From: Ursus arctos
Taxonomy: Eukaryota; Chordata; Mammalia; Carnivora; Ursidae
Assembly (NCBI RefSeq): GCF_023065955.2
Contig: NW_026622919.1
Location: forward strand, 3,298,501 to 3,362,500
Direction: 5' to 3'
Length of the DNA stretch: 64,000 nucleotides
This document shows, piece by piece, positions 23,331-36,924 of this stretch. The translations under genes and the position numbers were made by a program. Position 1 is the stretch's first letter; each line of letters starts with the position of its first letter. The notes under the pieces are model-generated. The model was given only the letters and a program-made list of their open reading frames with translations. It searched no databases and was not told where the DNA came from.

Positions 23331-25179
23331 CAAAACACCCAAGACAAATATCTTTGTCTGGCTTTTCTAGGGCCTGGACATCACCCCAAAATCTTACACG
23401 CGGCTCCCGAGGAAGCTTGGCATAAGACGGGACTTTCTCCCACACCTAATGGCTTCTAGGCCAAGACAGCAACTTAGCGGGGCATGCAATCACTCCTCGT
23501 TTCAATGTGGCGTCAACCATGCTTCCGCCGCCGCGGGCCCCTCCACACATCTGCTCCTGCCACCTCCCGCTCCCCGGCATCCTCCCAACCAGAGAGGAAG
23601 CCCTGAGGCCGCCCCTCTCTGCCTTGACATCTGCTGGAACTCTCCCACCGAGGAGCTCAGAGCTCTCCAGCTGCTGGAGGAAGCCTGCGCGATTTAGATC
23701 CTGGGGTGCCCAGGAAGGAGAGCGCGCCGTGTTGGGGTGTCCCTCTGGCCCTGATGACCATCCCGTGACCCCTGCTTTCCTTCCCCAGAAGACATTCATC
23801 ACGCGAACTTTCCTCTTACCAAACTCCTCTGGTGATGGGAAGGAGGGAGGCAGAGTGACTTCCAGGTGACGCACATTTGCTCATCAATTCCAGAAGCCCA
23901 TTGACTATCTAAGGGCGGCCCAGCTGGCCCCAGACCCTGCCTGCCTGCCTATAAAGGAGGCAGTGGTGGGGGCATGAGGACCCCTTATTTAAGGGACTTC
24001 GGTCGGTTCCATGCCCCTCGCTGAATCTCTCTCTTCCCTTCTCCAAGGAGCTGCTCTCTGGCTTGGAGAAGTAGGGTTTACTTTTTAAGGTTTTGGGGTT
24101 TATTTGGTGACCTCCAAAGCACATGGCCAGGGATGGAGATGGGGTTGTTTGGGGCTACCTACTGGTTAATAAGCAAGGGCTCCCTCTTCCCCGCATTGCA
24201 GAGAGGCCTGGCTCGGGACAAAAAGTAAAGTAAAGAGAAGGCAAGAGGTCCCCCCATCCTAAAACGTCTCCGTCTCTCCTGGGGCAACGGTGCCTCGGCA
24301 AGGAAAGGCTCACCTGGCACCGAGAGTGGGCATGGGCTTCTGCCAGGCCCCGCAAACAGCAAGACCACGTGGGCAGCAGGCGTCGGGCCTCCGGGGGCAC
24401 CTGGCCAGCCCAGCCTCCCCAGCTCCGAGCCCGTCCCAGTGCAAACAAAGACCTCCTTGACTAGAGCACTGTCCTTAGATCACCTCCCAGCTGTCAGGCC
24501 TTGAGCTGCAGGCTCGCCCCTGCTTTGAGAACTGCATGAGAGAGAGGAGCCCCCGACAGCTCGTGCCCTGCCGTGAGCCTGCGCCGCAGGTGGCCTGGCC
24601 CAGGGCCCGCTTCCCCACAGTGGGGACGCCCTTGGGGTCTGACTGCTCTGGGGGGGGGGGCGGGGCGGGGCTGGGATGCCAGGACCCGTGCCCCACCACT
24701 CCCGCCCCTTTATAAGCAGTACGAATGTCTTCCGTTCTTCCGGGGCCTAGACATCACCCCAACATCTCACAGACACCTCTGTGACTTCTAGGTCACGAAT
24801 ATAATTCAGCTCGGCGTGCAAACAGTGCAGGGCCAGCCACCTCCTCTTCTGTCCCTGCTCCGGCTCAGTCTGTCTCCCAGCATCTGTCCTTCACTGTCCC
24901 CCCCCTCAGAGACAGGTGTCTCCCAGGCTATGGCCTCGGCCGTCAGCTCCTCTCCCTCGAAACACACTTTTATGTCACTGTCTACAGTGACAGCTCTCCA
25001 GTCCTTGTCCCCACAACGGCCTGGCCAAGGAGCTCTCAGCCCGCGCCTCCAGAGCAGCGGCCACTAGACCCTGGGGCCAGTTAAATTCATAAAATTAAGC
25101 AAAATGAAGAATTTCATTCTCAGCGGCACCAAGACGTTTTAGGCGGCCGCCCTCTTGGACAGCACAGCTGAGAGAACAT

Positions 25180-25830
25180 TTCCTTGATGGCAGAAGCTTC
25201 TATAGGACAGCTCCAGGTGTCTGTCTTCAAAGCACCTGCTCTCTGCTCTGCCCCTGCTCTCCACCTCCAACCCCCAGTTAACTCTGTTCCTGTCCCCACC
25301 ATACCTGCTTCTGAAGCTACAGCCACCGCTCACACGGGGGCCCCGGGCCAGAAATCTGGGGGCCATGCAAACCCTGCCTCTCACGCACCTGTCACCTCTC
25401 ATCCATCAGCCAGCCTCCCGAAGGCCTCCGGTCCTCTCCTCCCCAGCCCATCACCTCTTCTTTCTTAGCCCCCCACTGCTCTGTCTCTCCTCCGTCTTCC
25501 CACCTGCTCACCAGAGGTACCGTGCAGAACTTCCAATTCGAATTCCACCCTGGGCTTAAAAGGCTTCCCGTGAAAATAAGGAAAATGTTTAAACCTGGAG
25601 CTTCACCACCTGGCTCCTGCCTCGCCTCCGGCCGTGTCGCCGCCCAGCTCCAGCCATCTGGAGCTCTGCTCGCAGACCCAACCCCAGCCGCGGGCTCTCC
25701 GCTGTCTGTCCCTTCCCCCACCACCTTCTCCATCCGCCCCACCACGTGTTCTGCAGAGCAAGCCTGAGGGCACTCCTCCAGCAAGGCACTCCCTAGCATC
25801 CTGTAGGGTCTACCCCCTCGGACCAGGAGC
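25180..25830 (+). mobile_element. L2 LINE fragment
   Basis: It contains the same L2 ORF2 block as the 23.2-kb copy (CCAGAAATCTGGGGGCCATG), later AAAAGGCTTCCCGTG and the CCTGGCTCCTGCCTC block, in the expected order. Frames are broken. Confidence 0.6.
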
Positions 25831-27089
25831 CCGTCCCAGGGAGCCGTGTCTCCTCCCACGTGCACCCCCAGTGTCTCCTGTCTGATGTCTGATCTTCTAC
25901 CCTGATTGAACTCCACGCTCTCCTTCCTGCAGAGCCAACATGCAAACAGGACTCCGGGATCCCCCACTTCTTTCTAGGGCCTCAGGGCGTTCAAATCTCT
26001 CTCTAGCTCTGGGTGGGACTATTTGGGGAGAGAGGAGGGAAGGGGGGAGCGTGTCCCGGGTGGGCTCTGGAGTGCCATCCTGGCGTGGCCATCCATCCAC
26101 CCATCTTTCCCTCAGGTGCTTCTCTTATCTGCGCTCAGAAAATCTCCTGCTTCATAAGCGCTATGACCCCTTGCCTCCATTACCAAGGTCACAAGCCACC
26201 TAACCGGGAGATGTGTGCTTCGTGGAAAGGCCAGTAAATAAATAAATAAATAAACAAGTGGGGGCAGGGGCCCCTTCAGCAGCCGCGCTAATTAGCGACC
26301 TCTGTAAACAGATGACTCTTTGCTGAGGCGGAGAGATGTTCCTGATGAGTGAAGGTTGGGTTGAAAAGAGACACACATCAGTGCACGTCCGTGCGCTCAG
26401 CCGCGGAGATCTGAAGGCCACCCACCTGGCTGCTAACAACAATTCTCTCTGGGTGATGAAAATAGGGATGTTTGCCATTTTCTTCTTTTGGCTTCTCCGA
26501 TTTTTTTCCTCTCTAACAGGCACATATTTTTTTACAATAAGTACACATGATTTTCCGCTTAGAACAATGACAAGTAAACCCCACCCGGGGGACTCAGAGA
26601 GCGTTTTGTGTATTCCAGGGGACTTGGCTCTAAGCAAAGAGAAGGACAACGAAGGAGGGGCTCGGGGACAGGCAGGTCCCCGTGGCGTATAAACCGACCC
26701 AGGGCTCAAGTTCCGAGGTCCTACACCAGCATGTACTGAGCCGGATTTCAGGGACACCGTGCAACAGGAAGGAGATATAGCCCCGCTGCACCCCCCCCCC
26801 CCGGGAGCAGAACCCCCAGAGTTACCGTGGATACAGGTTAGGCCAGGGAAGGGCCACCTGACTTGGACCAGAGTCAGGCCTGGTAGAGAGACCCCATTTT
26901 CTAGGAGGGGGATTTGTTCTGTCCTTGACACGCCTCTCGCTGGTGGTACTTGGTACTGAGGCCATGGAACAAAGGAAGCCAAATCCTTGAGCCCATCCTT
27001 AGGAATTCTGTGCAGGAGCCGGCAAGTTAATGCACCCAGGAGCAGCCCCGTCATTTAACAGAGGTTCCTCTAGCAAAGCCCTACGACCG

Positions 27090-27500
27090 CTGACTAAGCG
27101 AGCGCCTTCTGCGTGGTGGGCTCTGGCCACAGTGCTTTCTGGGTACCACTCACCCCCACAACGCACCTCAATTTCTCAGATGAGCAAATGGGCTCAGAGT
27201 GAAGGAGCCACTCACCCCAGGCCCCACGGTGGGGAGGTGTGTCTGACAGCAAAGTGCCTCAAGGGGCCTCCAGAAAGATGCCGGGTAGGCAGGCTCGTCC
27301 TGCGAAACCACAGTCCAGCGGGCACTCCCGCCTTTCTGGGAGAGCTGGGACGGCAGCAGCGGCGTTCAGCCCTGAGGAACATATCATCCACCCGCTGAGC
27401 CCTTCCAGTCATTCATTCATTCTGCAGATTATCAAGCACCTGTGTCAGGCATGGTGCGGGGCACGGGGGTCCGTGACGAGCATTGTCACTCAAGCCGTGT
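27090..27500 (-). mobile_element. MIR and L2 fragments (antisense)
   Basis: CAATTTCTCAGATGAGCAAATGGGCTCAGAG is reversed MIR. From 27405, CATTCATTCATTCTGCAGATTATCAAGCACCTG then CAGGCATGGTGCGGGGCAC is a reversed L2 3' end. Confidence 0.6.
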
Positions 27501-30404
27501 GCTAAGATCTCCCTGTTGCCAGGCTGCCACCTTAAAACCCACCATTGAGTTGAATTCCTTTGGATTTAGGCACAGAGTCACCAGGAACCTCGCCCCACTA
27601 TCACCACCCCATACCTCAAAATGTCAGCGCTGTGGGAAGTGTGGCCCATTGAATGTGCATTTTTAGAGCCTTGCTTTTGCAAGGTAGAGAGAAACAGCCC
27701 GTTGGGGAGCTCTGAAAAGGAGAAGGGGGGGAAGACCACATCGAGCAGGGATGGCAAATGGTCTCACGCACCCCCCACCTTGTGCTTTCGGATGAAGAGA
27801 AGCCGACTAGAACACTGGGTTGCAAAGGCACCTGCGGCCAAGTGCAGCTAGCAGGAACCGATGGTATAAGGAATTGACGTTGTGGCGGAGAGCAGCATGG
27901 GTGCCCTGTGTCTGCCCACCCCTGGGGGTGCTGCCTGGGGATCGGGCTTGGGTGGAGCCCCCAGCGGAGGCTTCTACAGAGAGGGAGCTGAAGCAGGAGA
28001 ACGTGGAGCAGAGAACGGAACCAAAAGGGGAAGGTGGGCGTCAGGCTCCAGCTCACCTCCCCAGCTGCCCGGTCTGGCTCTGCCGGCTGTGTGGTTTCAT
28101 TCTCAGGGGCTCCTCAAGCCGAGCCCTATGGCCACTTTACAGAACCATGGATCTTGTTCTCATAGCCACACCTTCATGGGCAAGGAGGGTGTCCTGAATG
28201 CCAAAAGATCTGAGAGCCCCAGGGCCTCCCCCAAACCCACCCTGACCCACCCATCTCTCACCAGAACCCACTTTTAGACTCCTCACACAGAGAAAGGGCC
28301 CAAGTGTTTCCGAGCACGCCCCATTCCGCACCTCTACAGACCAGCCCCAGACACCTGCAGGGCAAAGTTGCAGGGCCCAGCCCAACTTCTGGCCTGCACC
28401 CGCCTGCAAATCCAGCAGGGCTGGCAGCTGTCCCAGGCAAGGTCCTTTTCCTTCCCTGGTCCCCAGTGTAGAGGGCGGCTGGTAACCAGATGGCCCCACT
28501 TGGGATGGGGGTGCAAACCCAGGCAAAGGGTTTGGGGCATTCCCCAAGTATGGCTTTACCCGTGGCCAGCAGCAGCCTTTGACCAAGCCCCAGGCACCAA
28601 GAACGTGACTTCCCCACTCCCCCAGCTCCCCCACTGCCTGCCCCGCCTGTCTGCCTCTTTTCCCATCCTCCCTTCCCATCCAGCCTCCCTGCCCGCAGTC
28701 TCCAGCTCTGCTCCGTCTTGTTTCAAGGAAAATTCCTACAGGAGCCAGGGAGATGGTCAGACACTGAGGCCCAGCCTGGCGCACAGCCATCCTGACAGCC
28801 ATCCTGGACAGGGCGGGACGCCCCAGGAGGACGGTGCCAGTCCCGTCCACAGCTGGAGAAGCTGCTGACTCCAGGGGCCTCCAGGGCAGGCCGGAGACAC
28901 CCCGGTGGGCAGGAGGGGGCCTCTGTGCCTCTGCCCACAGCCATCCCACATGGAGCCCGGTCCTGGAAAGAAGTGTGGGCAAGAACGAGTGGCTGAAAAG
29001 GATGCTGGGAGCTCTTGTCTCCTGCTCCCAGGACGGCTCCGTTGCAACCCTGATGAGAAGCCAGAGATAAAGATGCCCCCTGATGAAGGCTCGAGAGCTC
29101 CTCTCCTGCCCACAGCCCTGAGCCCCTCCCCTGAGGCGGGAAGATGAGGGTCAGAGGATGCGGGCTGCCACAGCAGAAGCCCACAGCAGGCTTGCAGAGC
29201 AGGAAGAGAGCCGGCGAGCCCCCTTCCGCACGTCTGCTTGAGTGCAGGACTGACCCTGCCGGGCCAAGGACCCAGGCACAGATCCCTTGGCAGGGCCCCG
29301 AGAATCACGAATCCCAGGCTCACTGGGCTGCCCCGAGAGACTGGGCGGAAGCGCCTTGCGCACGCTTTGATGATTCTGTTCCAAACTGTTCTCCCAGTGG
29401 GCAGACCGGGTGTGGAGTCAGGGAGATACCCCCGGTCTTGTCCTGGGGACTGCCTTGTCTCACTTGACTTTAAGAGACTCAGGCAGATTTCAGCAGGTAA
29501 AAACAGGAAAAAAATTAATAACCCTAGGCCCACGCAGTAGTTACGCCACCAAGACGAAGCGCCTGGGGGGAGGGGGGGACATCACCCCCACCTTAATATC
29601 TGTGGGCTCTCAGGGCAGGGAGGCGAGGCTGAAACACCCATTTTCCTCTCCAGTGGCTCCACAGAGTTGCCTTAGGCACGAGGACCTTTCTATTCTTCCT
29701 TTGCTTTGTGACCTACCACTGCCACCCAGCCCTAGGGCCCTGGAGTCTTGGCCACCCCCAGTTCCAGAACAGGGTCCCCCACACAGGGCCAGCCCCGGAA
29801 GACAAAGCCCCAGTGGCAAGCTTATGTCCGGTGAGGACGCCCAGCAGCACGACTGTATCTACAAAATTCTTTTCATCTTTGTTTTGATGGGTGAAGTTCA
29901 GTGCCAGAATACTTGGTTTATGAGTCATGCTAATTACAGCTTGGGGGGAGGAGGGCCGGAGGCACCAGGAAGAAAACAGAAAGAAGCATGTTCTGAAAAA
30001 ATTATGCTGTGCTGGTTGCCCTGAATAGGGAGGTTTACACCCTAGGAACAAAGAGGGAGCTGGCTGTGCGTCTTTCTGGGACCACGTCAGCTTCTCACCA
30101 CCCACCTGTGAGGGTGGCCCTCACTGGCTGGCTGCACCTGTCCCTGACGGGCAGCGACATCCTCTGGCCGGGGGAAGCCCCACCCAAGACCTCCTGCACC
30201 CGCGTTTCTCTGTCTCCCTGACCTCTTGCTCACTGGGAGCACTTCCCTTGGCATCACAAGAGGCTCAAGATGGGAGAGGGAGGAGGGAGAGAATAGGAGG
30301 AGAGGGTGGGGTTCCTGGCAAACAGAACCTGGCTGCGTCCTTCCTGCCCCTGGGCACTTTCTCCATAGACAGCTGGGAGGCGGATATTTGCAAACTTGGG
30401 AAGC

Positions 30405-30590
30405 TCAGGTCCCAGTCTCAGCTTGGAGAGCTGTGCACCCTTGAGCAAGTTACACCCCTTCTCTGGGCACAGAGATGCAGGTCCTCCAAGGGGTCCTCCA
30501 TCTACTGCGTGTGGGCAAGTCCTGAGCCTCTCTGAGCTCTTCAGGGGTGAGAGTGCCATTGATAGAATCGGTGGGAATCCACATCTGCTC
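30405..30590 (+). mobile_element. MIR SINE fragment(s)
   Basis: GAGCTGTGCACCCTTGAGCAAGTTACACCCCTTCTCTG and a second, weaker GGGCAAGTCCTGAGCCTCTCTGAGC correspond to the MIR core. Confidence 0.5.
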
Positions 30591-33500
30591 AGTGCCTGCC
30601 ATGCAGGACACACACACGTGCACGCGTGCACATGGCTGCCATTTAACCTAAGCTCCTCTCAGCTCTCAGGTCAGGAGGGAGAGTGAGGAAGGGAGATGGG
30701 ACAGGATAACTCAAGCCTCGGCCCCCATCTCCCCTTCCCCCGTATTTCTCCCCTCTTCTCATTGATGGGGACATCGGGCAGGCCTCTCCCTGCAGCAAGC
30801 ACAACAGTCAAGTGCATCTGTTAGCGACCTTGCACGTGGGGCTGACTGCGTGCTTTTCCTGCACTATAAAAAGCAAAGGCCTAGCAGCCTTGGAGGACCT
30901 CACATCCTCCCCCAGGGACCCAGGATGTAGGGAGTGGTTGAGAAAACTCAGTTTCTCAGGACACGCCTCATGTTCCAAGCTCGGAAGGAAGCAGCTCCGG
31001 TGCCCCAAACTGCCTCCATTCCTGGAAACTCCGTGAGACTGAAGAGACAGACGAGTCACAGAGGGAGGCCGCTTCCTCCCTCCCTTCCAAGTGGACCGGG
31101 AGGGCCCCTGTGTCCCCACAGAGGACACGGGGCTGCCCAGGAGTCAGCGCGCTAGGAACCAGGCTAACGCGATGTGGGTACCCAGGGCAGGTGGGGCTCA
31201 CACCTGTCCCCGTGGAATGCCTAGAAGAACAGGGTGGTACGTGGGCTTTCGACACAGAGAGGCGTGGGAAGTCCAGAGGTTTAATGGCAGCTGGGTGACT
31301 CGGCCCCAGGCCAGCGATGGTTCTGAGTGGTACAGGCAGCTCCAGAGGGTCCCCAGGGAAAGGGACATGACTTTCCCCTGTTCACACTGAATCCCTTCCA
31401 GGAGCACCAAGGCCATTAGATGCAGGGGCCAAAGTCAGCATTTCCTGTTCTGTGTGGGGTCCAAACTGGCCACTGGCATGGCTGGGCAAACCTGTCTCTC
31501 AGGTGATCCAGGCACTATTGGGGTGGGGGGCTCCCCACTTGGTACAGAGGGGACTTGGATACCATTCCTTTTTCTCTCACGCCTAGAGAAGTGTGAAGCA
31601 AGATAAACAGCCCACAAAGAAGAGGCAGGCACCATCATTCCTGACTGCATCCGGCGGCCACAGAGCCCCTGCTCCCTCGTCCCAGCGGGAGACCGAGCCC
31701 CGGCTGGCTCTCCACTACCCTTCCAGCCCCGCAGCTCCCGGTCTTCCTGCCCCTTGCCACAACTGCCACCCTGGCCCCTCCCACTCCGCTCTGGCAACCA
31801 CCACGCCGCGAAGAAGCCGTGGAGCAGGAGCGGAGCAGCACTGAGTCCTGTCCCGCCCGCCAGCTGCCACCTACCTCCAGCCGGAGTCCTGCTGCGGCCT
31901 CTCGGGCTTAGAGCATCTCCCAGCGGCAGGGCCTCCTCCCAGCCAGGTTGGGGGAAGAACAGACTTGTCAGAGTAGAGAGCCAGGAGGAAGGAAAAAGTC
32001 TTCGGGGAAGAAGGTGCAGAAAGGGGGGCGGGTGCAGGCAACAGCCGTCCCTGCCTTCCCGGCACCTTGACCTCCTCCGTTCCAAGGTCTCTCTGGCCAG
32101 AAGCGGAAGCACGGTTTCTCGAAAGTAAAGGAAGAGATGAAGAAAGCGGGGCAGACTCGTAAAGAGCAAACCCCAGCCAGATGTGAGCGGCCGCGGAGCC
32201 TCCAACGCTCCCAGCGCATATTATCCAAACAGCAGCCGCCGAGGATTAACTGTGTGTGTGCCCGGCAGGCAAGGGAGAGCCAGCACTGCCCTCCTCCTGG
32301 CCACTCTGGGGAGCCCGCCCAGGCTGGGGGGCACAGGTGACCTCTTCCAACGTCTGGAAGTCCCTCCAGGTGTGGGGGCAGCTGGGAGCCCAGGACAAAG
32401 AGGGTGGGGGACCCCGAGTTGCTGGGTGGTAGGGGATGGGTTCCAGGGAGCCCAGGGGGCACTTGTTGCCAACCCTGGGGGGTCAAGTCCCCAAACGGTG
32501 GCAGACCCCAGACATACGTTCAGTCAGAGGCTCCCTGCTGGGGTCCAGGGACCACAGACAGGTTTTGGAGAATCTGTGACAGCCCCCCCCACCAAAAAAT
32601 AGTGCAAAGCTGTGTGTGCGTGCACGTGTTCTTGGTGGGACAGGGATGGTCTATTGCTTTGATCCGATTCTTAGAGAGCTCTGTGAGCCAAAGGTTAGGA
32701 ACCCCTGGCTGGGGGTGCACATTTTCCAGAGGACAGTGTGGTCAGGGTAGGGCCAGGAGGGACGTCAGCATTCCTCAGTCTCTATTGGCCTCTGGGTCCT
32801 TGATATGAAAAACAGGCCTTTCCCTCAACTTAGATGCAAGCTCTGAACAGGCTCCTCCGGCCCCGCCTCGCACCCTGAGAGCTGCTCTGGGCTTTTGGGG
32901 AGCTGCCCCGGTCAGGCTGGTCTCCGTCCCCAGACTGAGTCAGAACGGTTAGTTCTGGCATCTTATCATATCGCGAGAAGAGGAAGGATCTGGCCAGAGT
33001 AATGACGCTCTGCTGTGGTGATAACGGTTTGCTTGCTTGCTTCTTTCTGAACCCTGTTCCCACGTTCCCCCCAATCAGCTGGGATGTCACACCTGCAACT
33101 TGTTTGTCATCACCGCTCCCTCCCAAGGGCCTCTCTCTCTGGCCATGTGCGGACAGGAGATGCAGAAACAGGGCTGCTGGTTTGGGATGCTCCGGGCAAA
33201 GCACCGAGACAGCACCCTATTCTCTCTGGCCTTGGAGATTCCTTCCTGCTGCTGCTCCCCACGTGTCTGCCTGAAGGGCTGAGAAACCAAGAGGCAAGAG
33301 GGGGTGGAGCGTGCAAGCCTCACACCCAGCAGGCACACCTTCGAGCCCGCAGAGTGGAGAACGTGCAGATGAAAGAAGAGTGCTGCTTCTGGGCGGCAAA
33401 GCCAGGAGGGCCCAGCAACCGCGCCACAGAGACACGGGCAGTCCGCCGGCTCCTGTGGGAACAAAGGAAGGATGCCCTGATCCTTGAGTGGCCACGGAGA

Positions 33501-33996
33501 ACTTCAAGGACACTACGGCAGGATCACGTAAACGTGTCTCCGTTGGAGGTGGGGTTTCGGCTGGCGTTACAACACTCGGGAATCGTTCATGATCTTTGGC
33601 ATGTGCCTTATGCTTGGCAAAACTCACATCCCTGCTTGCTTATCGGCACAGGAAACCCAGAGATAAGCTCGTCTTCGTTCCTACATGCTTTCCTGGCCAA
33701 CAGGACCCAGGCCCAGTACGCTGGCTGACCTTCCCCTAGTGGCTCTGTCCTCAGCTGGCCTTCGCAGCAGGGATGCCCGGGGGAGACACACAAGAAAAGC
33801 AGGAGAGACAAGGAAGCCACGTCTCCATGCAGCCCCTGCCAGGCTCCCTGCCAGGGAGTCCTAGATCCACACCAGGACTGTGGACACAAGAAGCTGGGCA
33901 CGTGGCTTGGAAGAGAAACAGATGCAGAGATTTGTCCCCTTTCTTTATCCCATCTGAGATGGCTTTAGTGTTGAAAAACTGAGAGACAGCTACCTT

Positions 33997-34185
33997 TTTT
34001 TTTTTTAAGACTTTTTATTTATTCATTTGAGAGAGAGACAGAGACAGAGAGAGCACAAGCAGGGGCAGAGGGAGAAGCAGACTCCTGCTGAGCAGGGAGC
34101 CCAACGTGGGGCTGGATCCCAGGACCTGGAGATCATGACCTGAGCTGAAGGCAGACGCTTCACCAATTGAGCCACCCAGGTGCCC
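33997..34185 (-). mobile_element. Can-SINE (antisense) with target-site duplication
   Basis: The flanks CTGA(G/A)AGACAG(C/T)TA(C/T)CTT lie at 33979-33996 and 34186-34203. The poly-T start and the GAGCCACCCAGGTGCCC end are intact. Confidence 0.95.
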
Positions 34186-34314
34186 CTGAAAGACAGTTAT
34201 CTTAAAGGTAATTCCAAGACGGGAATCCAGAGGCCCAATAGAGAGCAGAGCTCTAGAAATACAGCCAGTTCATGACTGTCTTCCAGCAGCAGCTGCTCGT
34301 TCTAGCCGAAGGCC

Positions 34315-34390
34315 TTAAGTCCTGAGCCTGGGACGCTGCCCCACCTCAGGGGGCCTTAGTTTCGGTATCTATAAAGCAGAGATGGGTCCA
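34315..34390 (+). mobile_element. MIR SINE fragment
   Basis: CCTCAGGGGGCCTTAGTTTCGGTATCTATAAAGCAGAGATGG matches the MIR tail region. Confidence 0.5.
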
Positions 34391-35258
34391 GGGTCTCCTA
34401 CCCGGAACCCATGCAGTCAGATGTGTTCCGAGTAAGATGCAGACGTCCTTCAGCGCCTCTCTCCCAGCCGGGCTCTGGGGCAGGGCCCCCCCACCCGACG
34501 CCCGCACCCTCACAACGCTGCGGGTCACACTGTTCTGCCAACGTCCTTCACGCCAGCCTCAGGGGTGAAAGCCACGTTTTCAGAGCTTTTGGTATTTTGT
34601 GGGCTTGGGGTAAAGGACTGTGACTCTGTAATTGTCACATGGCCGATGAAAGGCCTGACGGAGCAGATACAAAGCATGAGAATGTTCAGGATAACTGTCA
34701 TTACGGGAAGTATAATCTTCTTCCTTCCCTCTTCTTGGGTCGAGCCCCCGCGTCTCCCAGGAGGTTAGAAAAGGATTACTCATATCTCTTGAGGCAGAAA
34801 CCAGGAGGCTGAGGGGCACTGATACGAAATGTAGCAACACGTACCTGGAATTTCCCAAGATATCCGCATGGGACAGAAGGCTCAGAGGCGTGGAAAGTTC
34901 CAGAAAAAAGGGAACTACAGTCTGAGCATATCTCGGGCATCACGGCTCCCAGCTCAAGCCAACAGGCAAATGGGCAAAGATTCACAAGGACAGTTCAGCC
35001 CTCAATGAAAGAAACAAGGTCTGTCACCCAAACGCAGAGCTGGCCAGGTGCCCTAATGCTCTCTGTCACTCACTTCATCACCACTTTAAAACTGTAAGTA
35101 GGAAAGCGACACTGGGCAAGCCCAGGATGGTCTTGCAGACCACCTGATTGTTGGTCCTCCGTTAAGGCCATAGTGTCCTCCTGCAAGCAGGGCAGACTGC
35201 TCCCAGTTCAGCAAATATCTTCCTGTTGGAAAGTCCTGGCCAGAACTAAGGACAAGAG

Positions 35259-35458
35259 GGGCGCCTGGGTGGCACAGCGGTTAAGCGTCTGCCTTCGGCT
35301 CAGGGCGTGATCCCGGCGTTATGGGATCGAGCCCACATCAGGCTCCTCTACTGGGAGCCTGCTTCTTCCTCTCCCACTCCCCCTGCTTGTGTTCCCTCTC
35401 TCGCTGGCTGTCTCTATCTCTGTCGAATAAATAAATAAAATCTTTAAAAAAAAAAAAA
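35259..35458 (+). mobile_element. Can-SINE with 16-bp target-site duplication
   Basis: GGGCGCCTGGGTGGCACAGC head, CGTGATCCCGGCGTTATGGG box-B region, TCGCTGGCTGTCTC tract and an A tail. The flanks GAA(C/T)TAAGGACAAGAG lie at 35243-35258 and 35459-35474. The wording is of the young subfamily I associate with arctoid carnivores. Confidence 0.95.
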
Positions 35459-36924
35459 GAATTAAGGACAAGAGTCATGGCAAAAAATAAAAATAAAAAT
35501 AATAACAAACCAGAACCCAAAGCCAGCAGCAGTGCCTGAGGGAGATTTCATCAGCCCCGTGATGGGTCAGAGGACAGGGCCAACCAGAATGATGAGCACC
35601 CCCCCCCCCAAGGTCTCTCTCTTCAGTTCCCAAGTGAGTTATAGGTCACGCCCATCCTGGAATTCCCTAGGAGCTCACACCTCCCACACAAGGATGTCTG
35701 GGCCAAACACTTAAGGGCTTCCTGAACCTTCCCAAGTGGCCCCATATCCTCAGACAAGGGCAGCTCATGGGACCTTAAGTCCAGAGACTCACGGGGGTAG
35801 AGAACATTCCCAGGAGGCAGCATTCTATGTCCTTCCCTGTTTGGCAATCCCTTCTCTCTCTCCGGGCATATCACTGCTGCTTATTGTGTCTGTTTTCTCA
35901 TCCCTAGAAAAAACTATGTGACCTCGGTTAACGTCTGTAAGACGCTGGGTTCCAGATAAGCACAGCCTGTCATTAGCAACACTGTGATTTTTTTCCCACT
36001 GTGGCCCCAACATTCTGCCTGTCCCAGCTATTTTGGGCCAGGCTGCCCAGCCATCCCACAAGGGCAGAGAGCAGCACTGCGAACTTCTGCATTCTGTTCG
36101 GAAGGGGAGCCACAAGCAGGCTCAGATGGTGGCGTCCCACTGCCAAAGGGTGGGGGCGCGGGAGTCTCCGTGGAGATTTGGAAGAGATGGAAACTTGGCG
36201 GCCAGACCCAGCCTCCCTGGCCGCTGGCCCATGCTCCTTGCTCCTGGATGGCAGTGCCTGCCTTCTGGAAGCCTGGGGGCAGGTGGGGATCAGGACCGGC
36301 AGCTGCAAGGACAGAAGGATCATCTGCTGCGTCACCGGCCCTCACGCCCGGAGAAGACTTCTGTGTAAGGAGGACAAGCCTTTCCCTGGAAGCCCCCCTG
36401 GACTGGACGCAAAGACGAACCGTCAGGGACAGGAAATCACATTTGCGGTCTGCCTTTTGCCACGTGCTTTCTGGCTCTCACCAGGCACTAACTGCCCCAT
36501 GCCGCAGTTTCTCCATCTCTTGCTGTTTATGTCCCTGTCGTGGGAATTCCTTTTTGGCACTTTCAGAGAGAACACGGAGCTGTCACCATCCCGCAGCATT
36601 TTCCTTGATAAATAAAATGGGAGGGCCCCCTGGTGGACTGCTCCATTTTAAGCCTTAACTATGAAATGAGTGAGCCGGGATGTTAAGTAAGCACACGATG
36701 GAAGATTAAAGTGAAGATTTTTTAGTCTTTCAGGTAGAGCCACAGAAACAAAAGGGGGAGAAGAGTTCTCGACGAAGGCCAAGGTGGTGTCGCCAAGCAT
36801 GCAAAGGAAGTAAGGAGACTTTAAACCACAGGAACACCTGGGTGCACGTGAAGAGCACTTCCGGGGCACGGCCTCTCCGGAAGGCAGGAAGGCCGCGTCT
36901 AGAGGATGTGAACTAGAGGATGTG

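Noticed and set aside
26200..29533. Long minus-strand frames (284, 281 and 258 codons)
   Set aside because: Low-stop GC-rich intergenic DNA. They overlap L2/MIR pieces, contain no recognisable domain, and overlapping frames are equally open.
31435..32205. A 256-codon minus-strand frame that might be a C1QTNF1 upstream exon
   Set aside because: CTRP1 has a signal peptide in the 18.3-kb exon and needs no further coding exon; the peptide looks random and no suitable donor was identified.
35984..36658. 224-codon plus-strand frame ahead of the CANT1 promoter
   Set aside because: No domain, and an overlapping 204-codon frame in another register shows that the region is simply stop-poor.
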